A stretch of DNA of 64,000 bases from JAOEGB01 sp041262585. Its GTDB lineage: Bacteria > Actinomycetota > Actinomycetes > Streptosporangiales > Streptosporangiaceae. How positions within the stretch are numbered: the stretch's first letter is position 1; each line of letters begins with the position of its first letter. Shown here in pieces: positions 9,274 to 19,252 of the stretch. A program made the position numbers and the translations under genes. Where the stretch lies: contig NZ_JBGCBZ010000007.1 of the NCBI RefSeq assembly GCF_041262585.1, positions 1 through 64,000 on the forward strand. The letters are read 5' to 3'. The notes below the pieces were generated by a model that saw only the letters and a list, made by a program, of their open reading frames with translations, had not been told where the DNA came from and ran no database searches.

Positions 9274-10740
9274 TCAGGCCGTTCGGTCGCGCTCCAGCGG
9301 CGGGGCGTCCAGCGAGCAGTGGACGTGGCGCTCCGGCTCGGGGGCCTCGGCCAGCACGTTGGTCCTGATGGTGAGGAAGGCCACCAGCGCGGCGAGGGCC
9401 AGCATGGCGGCGCTGATCAGCATCGCGGTGTGGTAGCCGTGGGTGAACGCGGCCGGTGAGTTGTAGGCGTCGCCCATCAGGCCCACGAGGGGCGGCACCG
9501 CGGCGACCGCGAGCAGGCTGCCGGTGCGGGCGAGGGCGTTGTTGACGCCGCTGGCCACCCCCGCGTACCGCTCCTCGGCCGTGGCGAGCACGGTCGCCGT
9601 CAGCGGAGCCACCGCGGCGGAGAGGCCGACTCCGAAGACGATCACCGCGGGCAGCACGTCCACGAGGTAGGACGACCCGGGCCCGATCCGGCTCATCAGC
9701 AGGAGCCCGGCGGCGCACGTGAGGATGCCGGCCGCCATCGGGACGCGCGGCCCGATCCGCTTGGCCAGCTCACCCGAGCGGGCCGACAGCAGCAGCATCA
9801 GGATCGTCACCGGGAGCATCGCCGACCCCGCCGCGATCGGGGAGAACCCGGCCGAGACCTGGAGCTGCACGACGAGCAGGAAGAAGACGACGCCCATCGC
9901 CGCATACATGATCAGCGTCACGACGTTGACGGCGGTGAACACGCGCGACGCGAAGATGCGCACGGGGACGAGCGCGTCGGGCGAGCGCCGCTTTTCGAGG
10001 ATCACGAACCACGCGCCGAGCGCCACGCCCACGGCGAGCGGGAGGTAGCCGCGCCCACCGAGGATCAGGCCGTAGGTGAGGCCCGCGAGCGCGAGCGCGG
10101 CCAGCACCGAGCCCAGCACGTCGAACCGTCCCTGCGCGTCGACGTCCCTGGTCTCCGGCACGTGCCGTACGGCGACCGCCAGCACGACCGCCGCGAGCGG
10201 CAGGTTGAGCAGGAACACCCAGCGCCAGCCGGCCGTCTCCACCAGCCACCCGCCGAGCAGGGGGCCCAGGGCGGAGGCGACGCCCCCGAGCCCCGACCAC
10301 GCTCCGACCGCGCGAGGCCGGTCCCCGTGCGCGAAGCTGCCCTGGATGATCGCGAGTGATCCCGGGGTCAGCAGCGCGCCGCCGATGCCCTGGAGGGCGC
10401 GAGCCAGGATGAGCACGGGCATGTTCGGGGCGAGGCCGCACAAGGCCGACGCGACCGCGAACCACACCACGCCGATCAGGAAGACCTTCCGCCTGCCGTA
10501 CCGGTCGCCGAGTGAGCCGCCGAGCAGGATCAGCCCCGCGAGCGTGAGGGTGTACGCGTTGATCGTCCACTGGAGTCCCGAGATCCCCGCGTCGAGGTCG
10601 CGGGCGAGGGTGGGGAGCGCGACGTTGACCACGGTGCCGTCGAGCATCGCCATGCCGGATCCGAGGACGGTCGTGAGAAGGATCCATCTCCCTGTGGGGG
10701 AGCTGAGTCGGATCTGGCCTGATTCCATAGGGGACATCAT
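9274..10740 (-). CDS. MFS drug exporter, DHA2 (14-TMS, EmrB/QacA) family
   Basis: 488 residues from ATG at 10740; in-frame ATGs at 10737 and 10728 are equally possible and none has a strong ribosome site. MLDGTVVNVALPTLARDL is the DHA2 start; GSLGDRYGRRKVF is MFS motif A; GGALLTPGSLAIIQGSF and GPLLGGWLVETAGWRWVF are the antiporter motifs. About 14 hydrophobic segments are visible. Proton-driven efflux of hydrophobic compounds is the family role; substrate unknown. No TetR or MarR gene is adjacent. Confidence 0.92.
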   Translation of the reverse strand: MMSPMESGQIRLSSPTGRWILLTTVLGSGMAMLDGTVVNVALPTLARDLDAGISGLQWTINAYTLTLAGLILLGGSLGDRYGRRKVFLIGVVWFAVASALCGLAPNMPVLILARALQGIGGALLTPGSLAIIQGSFAHGDRPRAVGAWSGLGGVASALGPLLGGWLVETAGWRWVFLLNLPLAAVVLAVAVRHVPETRDVDAQGRFDVLGSVLAALALAGLTYGLILGGRGYLPLAVGVALGAWFVILEKRRSPDALVPVRIFASRVFTAVNVVTLIMYAAMGVVFFLLVVQLQVSAGFSPIAAGSAMLPVTILMLLLSARSGELAKRIGPRVPMAAGILTCAAGLLLMSRIGPGSSYLVDVLPAVIVFGVGLSAAVAPLTATVLATAEERYAGVASGVNNALARTGSLLAVAAVPPLVGLMGDAYNSPAAFTHGYHTAMLISAAMLALAALVAFLTIRTNVLAEAPEPERHVHCSLDAPPLERDRTA

Positions 10741-10880
10741 GGTGTCTGGCTGGCACACGCGGCCACGCAGCCCCACGTCCGACCAGTACCGACATTGCGG
10801 GCGCAAGAGCTGCGATTACACAATTACGATCGCTCACAGCGAACTGGCGCAAAACAGGGAACACGGCGAGGCTCCTGTTA

Positions 10881-10901
10881 GTTGAGTCGGCATAACTCAA
10901 C
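10881..10901. promoter_or_regulatory. HAIR element (HspR operator) upstream of lon
   Basis: GTTGAGT, 7-bp spacer, ACTCAAC: a perfect 7+7 inverted repeat matching the HAIR consensus CTTGAGT-N7-ACTCAAG in everything but the outermost base pair. HAIR is the binding site of HspR, and lon belongs to the HspR regulon in Streptomyces. Here it sits 13 bp before the lon ATG, overlapping the leader, so bound HspR would block initiation or early elongation. Confidence 0.88.
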
Positions 10902-10914
10902 CTTGGGAGTAGGC

Positions 10915-13275
<2,361 letters not shown>

Positions 13276-13290
13276 CCTGGTCGGACCTAT

Positions 13291-13332
13291 ATGGGCGAAT
13301 CATCCGGTCGCTTGACCGGATGATTCGCCCAT
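13291..13332. terminator. Perfect 19-bp inverted repeat between lon and fic
   Basis: Arms 13291-13309 and 13314-13332 are perfectly complementary over 19 bp with a 4-nt GCTT loop. It lies 15 bp after the lon stop codon. As RNA it would be a very strong hairpin able to stop lon transcription, but no T-run follows. It also lies directly upstream of fic, so an operator or leader hairpin for that gene is the alternative. Confidence 0.7.
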
Positions 13333-13346
13333 GCTGTTATGGGCTC

Positions 13347-14483
13347 ATGCTGTACGGCACTCCCGCGCTCGACCCGGTCGACGAGAAGGTCCTCGCCGAG
13401 ATCGAGGACATGCGGCGCGACCTGAAATACCGGCTCGCCGAGGCCCATCGGTGGGACGGCCTGCTAAGGCGCCAGTTGCAGGCCAGGGCGATCCAGGGCT
13501 CGAACTCCATCGAGGGCTACAAGGCCAGCGTCGAGGACATCGAGTCGATCATGTCCGGTGAGGAGCCGCTGGACGCCTCGGCGTCGGTCGCCCGGGAGAT
13601 CGCCGGATACCAGCAGGCCCTGACCTACATCAACCTGCTGTCCAAGGCCCAGGTGTTCCGCTACGACATGGGCCTGCTCCACGCGCTCAATTTCATGATG
13701 ATCGGCCATCACCGCGACAAGACGCCCGGGACGGCGCGGCCGGGGGGCATCTACGTCCGGAACTCCGCCACCGGCGAGGTCGTCTACGAGGGGCCGGACC
13801 ACGAGGCGGTGCCGGACCTCCTCGACGAACTGGTGGACTGGCTGAACGCCGGGGATCTCGCCGCCCCCAGCTACGTGCGCGGCGCGATGGCGCACTTCAA
13901 CCTGGTGGCGATCCATCCGTGGCGCGACGGCAACGGCCGCATGTCGCGGGCCCTGCAGACCCTTGTGCTGGGCCGCGACCAGATCACGACACCCGAGTTC
14001 TCCTCGATCGAGGAGTGGCTCGGCATCGGCGAGAACACGTTCGAGTACTACGGCGCACTACGGGCGGTGCAGGGCGGCCAGTGGAGCCCGCACGGTGACA
14101 CGCTCTCGTGGGTGCGGTTCGTGCTGCGCTGCCACCACATGCAGGCGCAGCGGGTCCAGCGGAGGCTCGCAGAGGCGGGCGAGGTCTGGGTGCTGCTCGA
14201 AGAGCGGTCCGACGCCGAGGGCCTGCACTCGCGCACGGTCTCGGCGCTCTATCAGGTGTTCGTCTCCAGCAGGCTGCGGCGGAGCATGTACCAGGCCGAC
14301 GAGGGGCTGAGCCAGGGCCAGGCCGCCCGCGACCTGCGGGAGCTGGCCGCCAAAGCCTGGCTCCAGCCGTACGGCGAGACGAAGGGCCGGTTCTACGCCG
14401 CCGGGCCGAAGATGCGGGAGATCAAGGAGGACTTCGCCCAGAGGGCGGGGCCGTTGCGTGACCCCTACCCGAAAACCGACTAA
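13347..14483 (+). CDS. Fic family protein (class II, N-terminal inhibitory motif)
   Basis: 378 residues from ATG at 13347 (MLYGTPALDP); an earlier ATG at 13320 lies inside the hairpin and is unlikely. The Fic motif is HPWRDGNGRMSR with catalytic His190. The autoinhibitory helix SNSIEG (S52 to G57) fits the (S/T)xxxE(G/N) class II pattern, in which Glu56 blocks ATP until relieved. The C-terminal third contains a winged-helix-like segment (QGQAARDLRELAAKAW). Predicted to AMPylate a protein target; the target is unknown. No separate antitoxin gene is present, consistent with the inhibitory motif in cis. Confidence 0.9.
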   Translation: MLYGTPALDPVDEKVLAEIEDMRRDLKYRLAEAHRWDGLLRRQLQARAIQGSNSIEGYKASVEDIESIMSGEEPLDASASVAREIAGYQQALTYINLLSKAQVFRYDMGLLHALNFMMIGHHRDKTPGTARPGGIYVRNSATGEVVYEGPDHEAVPDLLDELVDWLNAGDLAAPSYVRGAMAHFNLVAIHPWRDGNGRMSRALQTLVLGRDQITTPEFSSIEEWLGIGENTFEYYGALRAVQGGQWSPHGDTLSWVRFVLRCHHMQAQRVQRRLAEAGEVWVLLEERSDAEGLHSRTVSALYQVFVSSRLRRSMYQADEGLSQGQAARDLRELAAKAWLQPYGETKGRFYAAGPKMREIKEDFAQRAGPLRDPYPKTD

Positions 14484-14492
14484 CGTTCGGTC

Positions 14493-16025
14493 ATGCATCC
14501 CGGAGCCATCGCGGCGGTGACGCCGGACAAGCCGGCGGTGATCATGGCGGCCACCGGCCGCGTGATCACCTACCGTCAGCTCGACGAGGAGTCCAACCGG
14601 CTGGCGCACCTCCTGCGCGCCGCGGGCCTGCGGCCCGGCGACCACGTCGCGTTCATGCTGGAGAACCACCCGCTGTTCCTGGCCGTCGCCTGGGCCGCCC
14701 ACCGGTCCGGCCTCTACTACACCGCGATCAGCTCCCGCCTCCAGAGTGAGGAGCTCGCCTACATCCTCAACAACTGCGGGGCGCGGGTCTTCATCTCGTC
14801 GGCGGCCCTGGCGGACGTCGCGACCTCCGTCACCGGCGGCACGCCGGGCGTCGAGGTGCGGCTCATGCTCGACGGCGTGGCCCCCGGATTCGCCTCCTAC
14901 GAGGAGGCGACAGCCGTACAGCCGGCGACTCCCGTCGAGGACGAGTGCCAGGGCGCGGACATGCTGTACTCCTCGGGCACCACCGGGCGGCCGAAGGGCG
15001 TCAAGCCCGCCCTGAGCAAGGCGCCGCTGGACGCCGCCCGGCCGATGCTGCAGCTGGTCCAGTTCCTGTTCGCCCCGTCGGCGGACAGCGTGTACCTGTC
15101 GCCCGCCCCGCTCTACCACGCGGCGCCCCTGAGGTACTGCCTGGCCTTCCAGCGGCTGGGCGCCACCATCGTCGTGATGGAGAGGTTCGACGCCGAGGAG
15201 GCGCTGGCGCTGATCGAGCGGTACGGCGTCACGCACTCGCAGTGGGTGCCGACGATGTTCATCAAGATGCTCAAGCTGCCGCCCGAGGTGCGGGAGCGCC
15301 ACGACCTGTCGTCGCTGCGGTGCGCCATCCACGCGGCGGCTCCCTGCCCGGTCCCGGTCAAGGAGCAGATGATCGACTGGTGGGGCCCGATCATCCACGA
15401 GTACTACGCGGGCACGGAGGGCAACGGCTTCCTCTACGTCAGCTCCGAGGACTGGCTGAAGCACAAGGGCACGGTCGGCCGGTCCCTTCTGGGCGTCGTC
15501 CACATCTGCGACGACGAGGGCAACGAGTTGCCGCCGGGCGAGCACGGGACGGTGTACTTCTCCGGCGGCCCCAACTTCGTCTACCACGGCGACCCGGACA
15601 AGACCCGGTCGGTCCAGGACCCGATGGGCCGTGGCTGGACCACGCTCGGCGACATCGGCCACATGGACGAGGAGGGCTTCCTCTACCTGACCGACCGACG
15701 CTCCTACATGATCATCTCGGGTGGGGTGAACATCTACCCCCAGGAGGCCGAGAACGTGCTGGTGACGCACCCCAAGGTCGCCGACGTGGCCGTCTTCGGC
15801 GTGCCGGACCCGGAGATGGGGGAGCAGGTCAAGGCCGTCGTCCAGCCGGTCTCCGCTAAGGACGCGGGCCCCGCCCTGGAGGCCGAGCTCATCGACTACT
15901 GCCGCGCGCACCTCGCCCACTACAAGTGCCCGAGGTCGGTCGACTTCCGCGACGAGCTGCCACGCCACCCGACGGGCAAGCTTTACAAGCGCTTGCTGCG
16001 GGACGAGTACTGGCCGACTGGCTGA
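14493..16025 (+). CDS. Acyl-CoA synthetase, AMP-binding (FadD-like)
   Basis: 510 residues. P-loop MLYSSGTTGRPKG, EYYAGTEG (A5), GWTTLGDIGHMDEEGFLYLTDR (A7/A8) and the C-terminal PTGKLYKRLLRDEY with the catalytic lysine are all intact. Forms an acyl-adenylate then acyl-CoA from a carboxylic acid, ATP and CoA; fatty acid or aromatic acid cannot be told. No carrier domain. It starts 9 bp after fic on the same strand and could be read from the same transcript, though function suggests independence. Confidence 0.93.
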   Translation: MHPGAIAAVTPDKPAVIMAATGRVITYRQLDEESNRLAHLLRAAGLRPGDHVAFMLENHPLFLAVAWAAHRSGLYYTAISSRLQSEELAYILNNCGARVFISSAALADVATSVTGGTPGVEVRLMLDGVAPGFASYEEATAVQPATPVEDECQGADMLYSSGTTGRPKGVKPALSKAPLDAARPMLQLVQFLFAPSADSVYLSPAPLYHAAPLRYCLAFQRLGATIVVMERFDAEEALALIERYGVTHSQWVPTMFIKMLKLPPEVRERHDLSSLRCAIHAAAPCPVPVKEQMIDWWGPIIHEYYAGTEGNGFLYVSSEDWLKHKGTVGRSLLGVVHICDDEGNELPPGEHGTVYFSGGPNFVYHGDPDKTRSVQDPMGRGWTTLGDIGHMDEEGFLYLTDRRSYMIISGGVNIYPQEAENVLVTHPKVADVAVFGVPDPEMGEQVKAVVQPVSAKDAGPALEAELIDYCRAHLAHYKCPRSVDFRDELPRHPTGKLYKRLLRDEYWPTG

Positions 16026-16116
16026 TCGCTTAGCGTGACCTTATCGCGGGCCTGCCATTCTAGTGATGTACCGGCGGAGAGCCGGATTACCGGCAGATCC
16101 AATTAGGGGGATGGCG

Positions 16117-17454
16117 ATGAGCTCAGGAGAGCGCGTTCCCGGGACCGACACCGAGGTGCTCCCAGGCCAGGGGTGGAGCCAGTTCGGCAGGACTCCCCCG
16201 CAGTACGGCCAGTACGGCGGGAACCAGGGCGGCTATGGCGGCTATGGGGGCTATGGACACCACGGAGGTCCCGGCCCGTACGGCTCGCATGACACCGCGG
16301 TGTTCGGCAGCCCCCTGCCGCCGCCCCAGCGCCCGGCCGGCACGCTGACCGGCAGGCAGAAGGTGGTGGCGGGTCTCGCCCTCGCCGCCGTGGCGCTCGG
16401 CGGCGGGGTGACGGGGGCTCTCGTCGCCAACGCGAGCAACGGCGGCCAGACGGTGATCTCCAGCCCGCTGGTGAAGCCCGCGTCGAACTCGTCGACGAAC
16501 ACCATCGCGGCGGTCGCCAAGGCCATCCAGCCGTCCGTGGTCTCCATCAAGATCACTACTCCCACCGGCGGCGGCGAGGGGTCCGGCGTGATCCTTTCCG
16601 CCGACGGCCTGATCCTCACCAACAACCACGTGGTGGCCGAGGCGGGCCAGGGCAGCACCGTCACCGTGAAGTTCAGCGACGGCAAGACGGCGTCGGCCAC
16701 GGTGAAGGGCACCGATCCCACCACCGACCTCGCCGTGATCCAGGCGCAGGGCGTCTCGGGCCTGACCCCGGCGTCGCTGGGCGACAGCGACAAGCTGGAG
16801 GTCGGCGACAGCGTCCTCGCGATCGGCAGCCCGCTGGGCCTGGAGGGCTCGGTCACGTCCGGCATCGTGAGCGCCCTGGACCGCACGCTGACCGAGGGTG
16901 GCGAGCAGCAGCAGCCTCCGCCGTTCCCCTGGGGGCAGGAGCAGCAGCAGCCGGCCCAGGCCGGCACCACGATCGGCGGCATGATCCAGACCGACGCCGC
17001 GATCAACCCGGGCAACTCGGGCGGTGCCCTGGTGAACTCCTCGGGCCAGGTCATCGGCATCAACACCGCCATCGCCACCTCGGGCTCCAGCTCCGGCAAC
17101 ATCGGTGTGGGCTTCGCGATCCCGATCAACACGGCCAAGCAGGTCGCCGAGCAGCTCATCAAGAACGGCAAGGCGACCCATGCCTACCTGGGTGTGAGCG
17201 TGGCCGACGCGACCGGTGACGCGGCCGGGGCCGTGGTCAGCTCGATCATCGCCGGGAGCCCCGCGGACAAGATCGGGTTCAAGGACGGCGACCTGATCAC
17301 CAAGATCAACGACACGGTGGTGGACGACGCGGAGACGCTCGTCGGCGCGATCCGGAGCTCCCGGCCCGGCGACAAGGTGACCATCACCTACACCCGCAAC
17401 GGCAAGTCCTCGACCGTCACAACCGCCCTCGCCGAGCAGTCAGCCACGAGCTGA
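16117..17454 (+). CDS. Membrane-anchored HtrA/DegP-type serine protease
   Basis: 445 residues from ATG at 16117, chosen because AGGGGG lies 6 bp upstream; ATG 16111 is too close to it. Cytoplasmic N-terminus rich in Gly, Tyr and Gln (QYGGNQGGYGGYGGYG), one transmembrane helix (VVAGLALAAVALGGGVTGALVA), trypsin-like domain with His171 (TNNHVV), Asp204 (TTDLAV) and Ser301 (NPGNSGGAL), then one C-terminal PDZ domain (YLGVSVADATG to ITYTRNG). A Gln/Pro-rich loop (GGEQQQPPPFPWGQEQQQP) sits where DegP has its regulatory LA loop. Degrades damaged exported proteins. Confidence 0.95.
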   Translation: MSSGERVPGTDTEVLPGQGWSQFGRTPPQYGQYGGNQGGYGGYGGYGHHGGPGPYGSHDTAVFGSPLPPPQRPAGTLTGRQKVVAGLALAAVALGGGVTGALVANASNGGQTVISSPLVKPASNSSTNTIAAVAKAIQPSVVSIKITTPTGGGEGSGVILSADGLILTNNHVVAEAGQGSTVTVKFSDGKTASATVKGTDPTTDLAVIQAQGVSGLTPASLGDSDKLEVGDSVLAIGSPLGLEGSVTSGIVSALDRTLTEGGEQQQPPPFPWGQEQQQPAQAGTTIGGMIQTDAAINPGNSGGALVNSSGQVIGINTAIATSGSSSGNIGVGFAIPINTAKQVAEQLIKNGKATHAYLGVSVADATGDAAGAVVSSIIAGSPADKIGFKDGDLITKINDTVVDDAETLVGAIRSSRPGDKVTITYTRNGKSSTVTTALAEQSATS

Positions 17455-17472
17455 CCCCGCCCCGCCCCCGCG

Positions 17473-17537
17473 CGTGATCATGCACGGCTTCCGGCGTACG
17501 GCTCACGACCTGCGCCCACCCCGTGCGTGATCATGCA
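17473..17537. repeat. Two copies of CGTGATCATGCA, 53 bp apart
   Basis: CGTGATCATGCA is at 17473-17484 and 17526-17537. The second copy contains the cydC stop codon (TCA on this strand). The same 12-mer in reverse orientation occurs three times inside cydD (19936, 19987, 20038), so this is one repeat family bracketing cydC. The core TGATCA is palindromic. Confidence 0.85.
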
Positions 17538-19252
17538 TGGCCACCTGTCATCGCCTCTGACGCCCAGAGGTCGCGGTAGTAGCCGGGAACGGCGAGCAAC
17601 TCGGCGTGCGTTCCCCGCTGCGCGACCCGGCCGTTCTCCAGCACGACGATCTCGTCGACCTGCTCCAGCCCGCGCAGCCGGTGGGTGACCAGCAGGGTCG
17701 TCCGGCCCCGCGTGGCGTCGAGCAGGTCGGCCATCAGCAGGCCGGCCGTCTCCTCGTCGAGCGCCTCGGCCGGCTCGTCCAGCAGTAGCACCGACGGGTC
17801 GAAAAGCAGGGCGCGAGCGAGCGCCAGCCGCTGGAGCTGCCCGCCCGACACCGTGCGCCCGTCCTCGCCGAGCGTCGTGTCCCAGCCGGTCCGCTCCGCC
17901 CAGGTGTCCAGCCTGGCCTGCCGTACGGCACGCGCGAGGTCGCCGTCCGACGCGTCAGGCCCCGCGAGCCGGAGGTTGTCGCGGACGGTGGCCTGGAAGA
18001 CGTACGGATCCTGGGTCAGCCCCGTCATCCTGGCGCGGACGTCGTCCGAGGCGTACTCCCGGACATCCACCTCATTGATCCGGATATTTCCGGACTCGAT
18101 GTCCACCGTGCGCATCAGGGCCGACAGGAGTGTGCTCTTCCCGGCTCCGCTCGGACCGACGATCGCGACCCGTTTGCCCGGCGTCAGCGTCAGGCTGACC
18201 CCGTCGAGCGCGGGCTGCCGGTCCCCGTGGCGGACCACCAGGTTCTCGACCTCGACCGTCAGCGGCGGCTCTGGCGGGGGAGCGGGCGACTCCGGCTCGG
18301 CGACCGCCGGGGGCGTCGCCCTGATCTCTCTCAGCCTGCGCAGCGCCGCGAGCACCCCGGCGAACCGCTCGCCCGCGGCGGCGAGCGGCAGGACCGGCTC
18401 GAACGACACGAGAGCGGTCAGGGCCAGTACGGCTGTCGCGACCGTGCCCAGGTGCGCGGCCTGGGCCGTCAGCACCACGGTCACGACGGTCAGGCCCTGG
18501 GCGAGCACCCCCAGCCCGAGGCCGGCGGCGTTGATCCGCGCCTGGCCCCGCTCCAGCTTCGCGAGCCGCGCGTCGGCGTCCATCCCGGCAGCCAGCGCAT
18601 GGCCCCGCGCGCCGTACGCCGCGAGGTCGGCCGCGCCGTGGACCAGGTCGGCGACTTTGGCTGCGAGCTCGGCCCGCGCGGGGGCGATCCTCGCCGACCA
18701 TCTGCGCGCGGCGGCCGCCGTACCGGCCGGGAGGAGGACCCCCGCGACCAGCAGCCCGGCGGCGAGCACGAGCGCGGCGGCGGGCAGCAGGAAGGCGGCG
18801 ACGACCACGGCGGCGATCCCGGTGAGGAGCGCGGCGACGGCGGGCAGCACGCACCGGACGAGCAGGTCCTGCACGGCGTCGGTGTCGTCGACCATCCGGC
18901 TGAGCAGGTCGGCGCCCCGGTGCGACAGCGGCCCGGTGGGGATGAGCGCCTGGTAGAGGCGCTCACGTGTCCCGGCCTGGGCCCGGAGGGCGACGTCGTG
19001 GCCGGCCAGCCGCTCGCCGTACCGGAAGATCCCCCGGGTGGTGGCGAAGGCCCGGACCGCCACGATCGCGACGGACAGCGCCGCCAGCGGAGGCTGCTCG
19101 GCGGCCCTCGTGATCAGCCAGGCGGCGGAGGCGATCAGCGCCACCCCGGCGAGGTCGGCGGCCGATCCGGCGAGCGCGGCGAGGGCCAGCCGCCGTGACA
19201 TGCCCGGTGCCATGCCCGGTGACATGCCCGGCCCGGGGAGCGTGGCGGTCAC
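17531..19252 (-). CDS. cydC: Thiol-reductant ABC exporter subunit CydC
   Basis: 573 residues from GTG at 19252, overlapping the cydD stop by GTGA. N-terminal six-helix ABC exporter domain (about 20-310), then the nucleotide-binding domain with Walker A GPSGAGKSTLL, signature VSGGQLQRLALARALL and Walker B VLLLDEP. LAGVALIASAAWLITRAAEQPP is typical of CydC. With CydD it forms the heterodimer that exports cysteine/glutathione-type thiols needed for cytochrome bd assembly. The first 20 residues are Met-Pro-Gly repeats from three 12-bp units (19197-19232), so the true start could be any of four methionines. Confidence 0.94.
   Translation of the reverse strand: MTATLPGPGMSPGMAPGMSRRLALAALAGSAADLAGVALIASAAWLITRAAEQPPLAALSVAIVAVRAFATTRGIFRYGERLAGHDVALRAQAGTRERLYQALIPTGPLSHRGADLLSRMVDDTDAVQDLLVRCVLPAVAALLTGIAAVVVAAFLLPAAALVLAAGLLVAGVLLPAGTAAAARRWSARIAPARAELAAKVADLVHGAADLAAYGARGHALAAGMDADARLAKLERGQARINAAGLGLGVLAQGLTVVTVVLTAQAAHLGTVATAVLALTALVSFEPVLPLAAAGERFAGVLAALRRLREIRATPPAVAEPESPAPPPEPPLTVEVENLVVRHGDRQPALDGVSLTLTPGKRVAIVGPSGAGKSTLLSALMRTVDIESGNIRINEVDVREYASDDVRARMTGLTQDPYVFQATVRDNLRLAGPDASDGDLARAVRQARLDTWAERTGWDTTLGEDGRTVSGGQLQRLALARALLFDPSVLLLDEPAEALDEETAGLLMADLLDATRGRTTLLVTHRLRGLEQVDEIVVLENGRVAQRGTHAELLAVPGYYRDLWASEAMTGGHA
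19197..19232. repeat. Three tandem 12-bp repeats at the cydC 5' end
   Basis: Units GACATGCCCGGT, GCCATGCCCGGT and GACATGCCCGGC at 19197-19208, 19209-19220 and 19221-19232. On the coding strand each unit carries an in-frame Met codon, giving MSPGMAPGM-type residues and several possible start codons. Confidence 0.9.

Noticed and set aside
13347..14483. Fic as half of a toxin-antitoxin pair
   Set aside because: No small antitoxin gene is adjacent and the protein has its own inhibitory SxxxEG helix.
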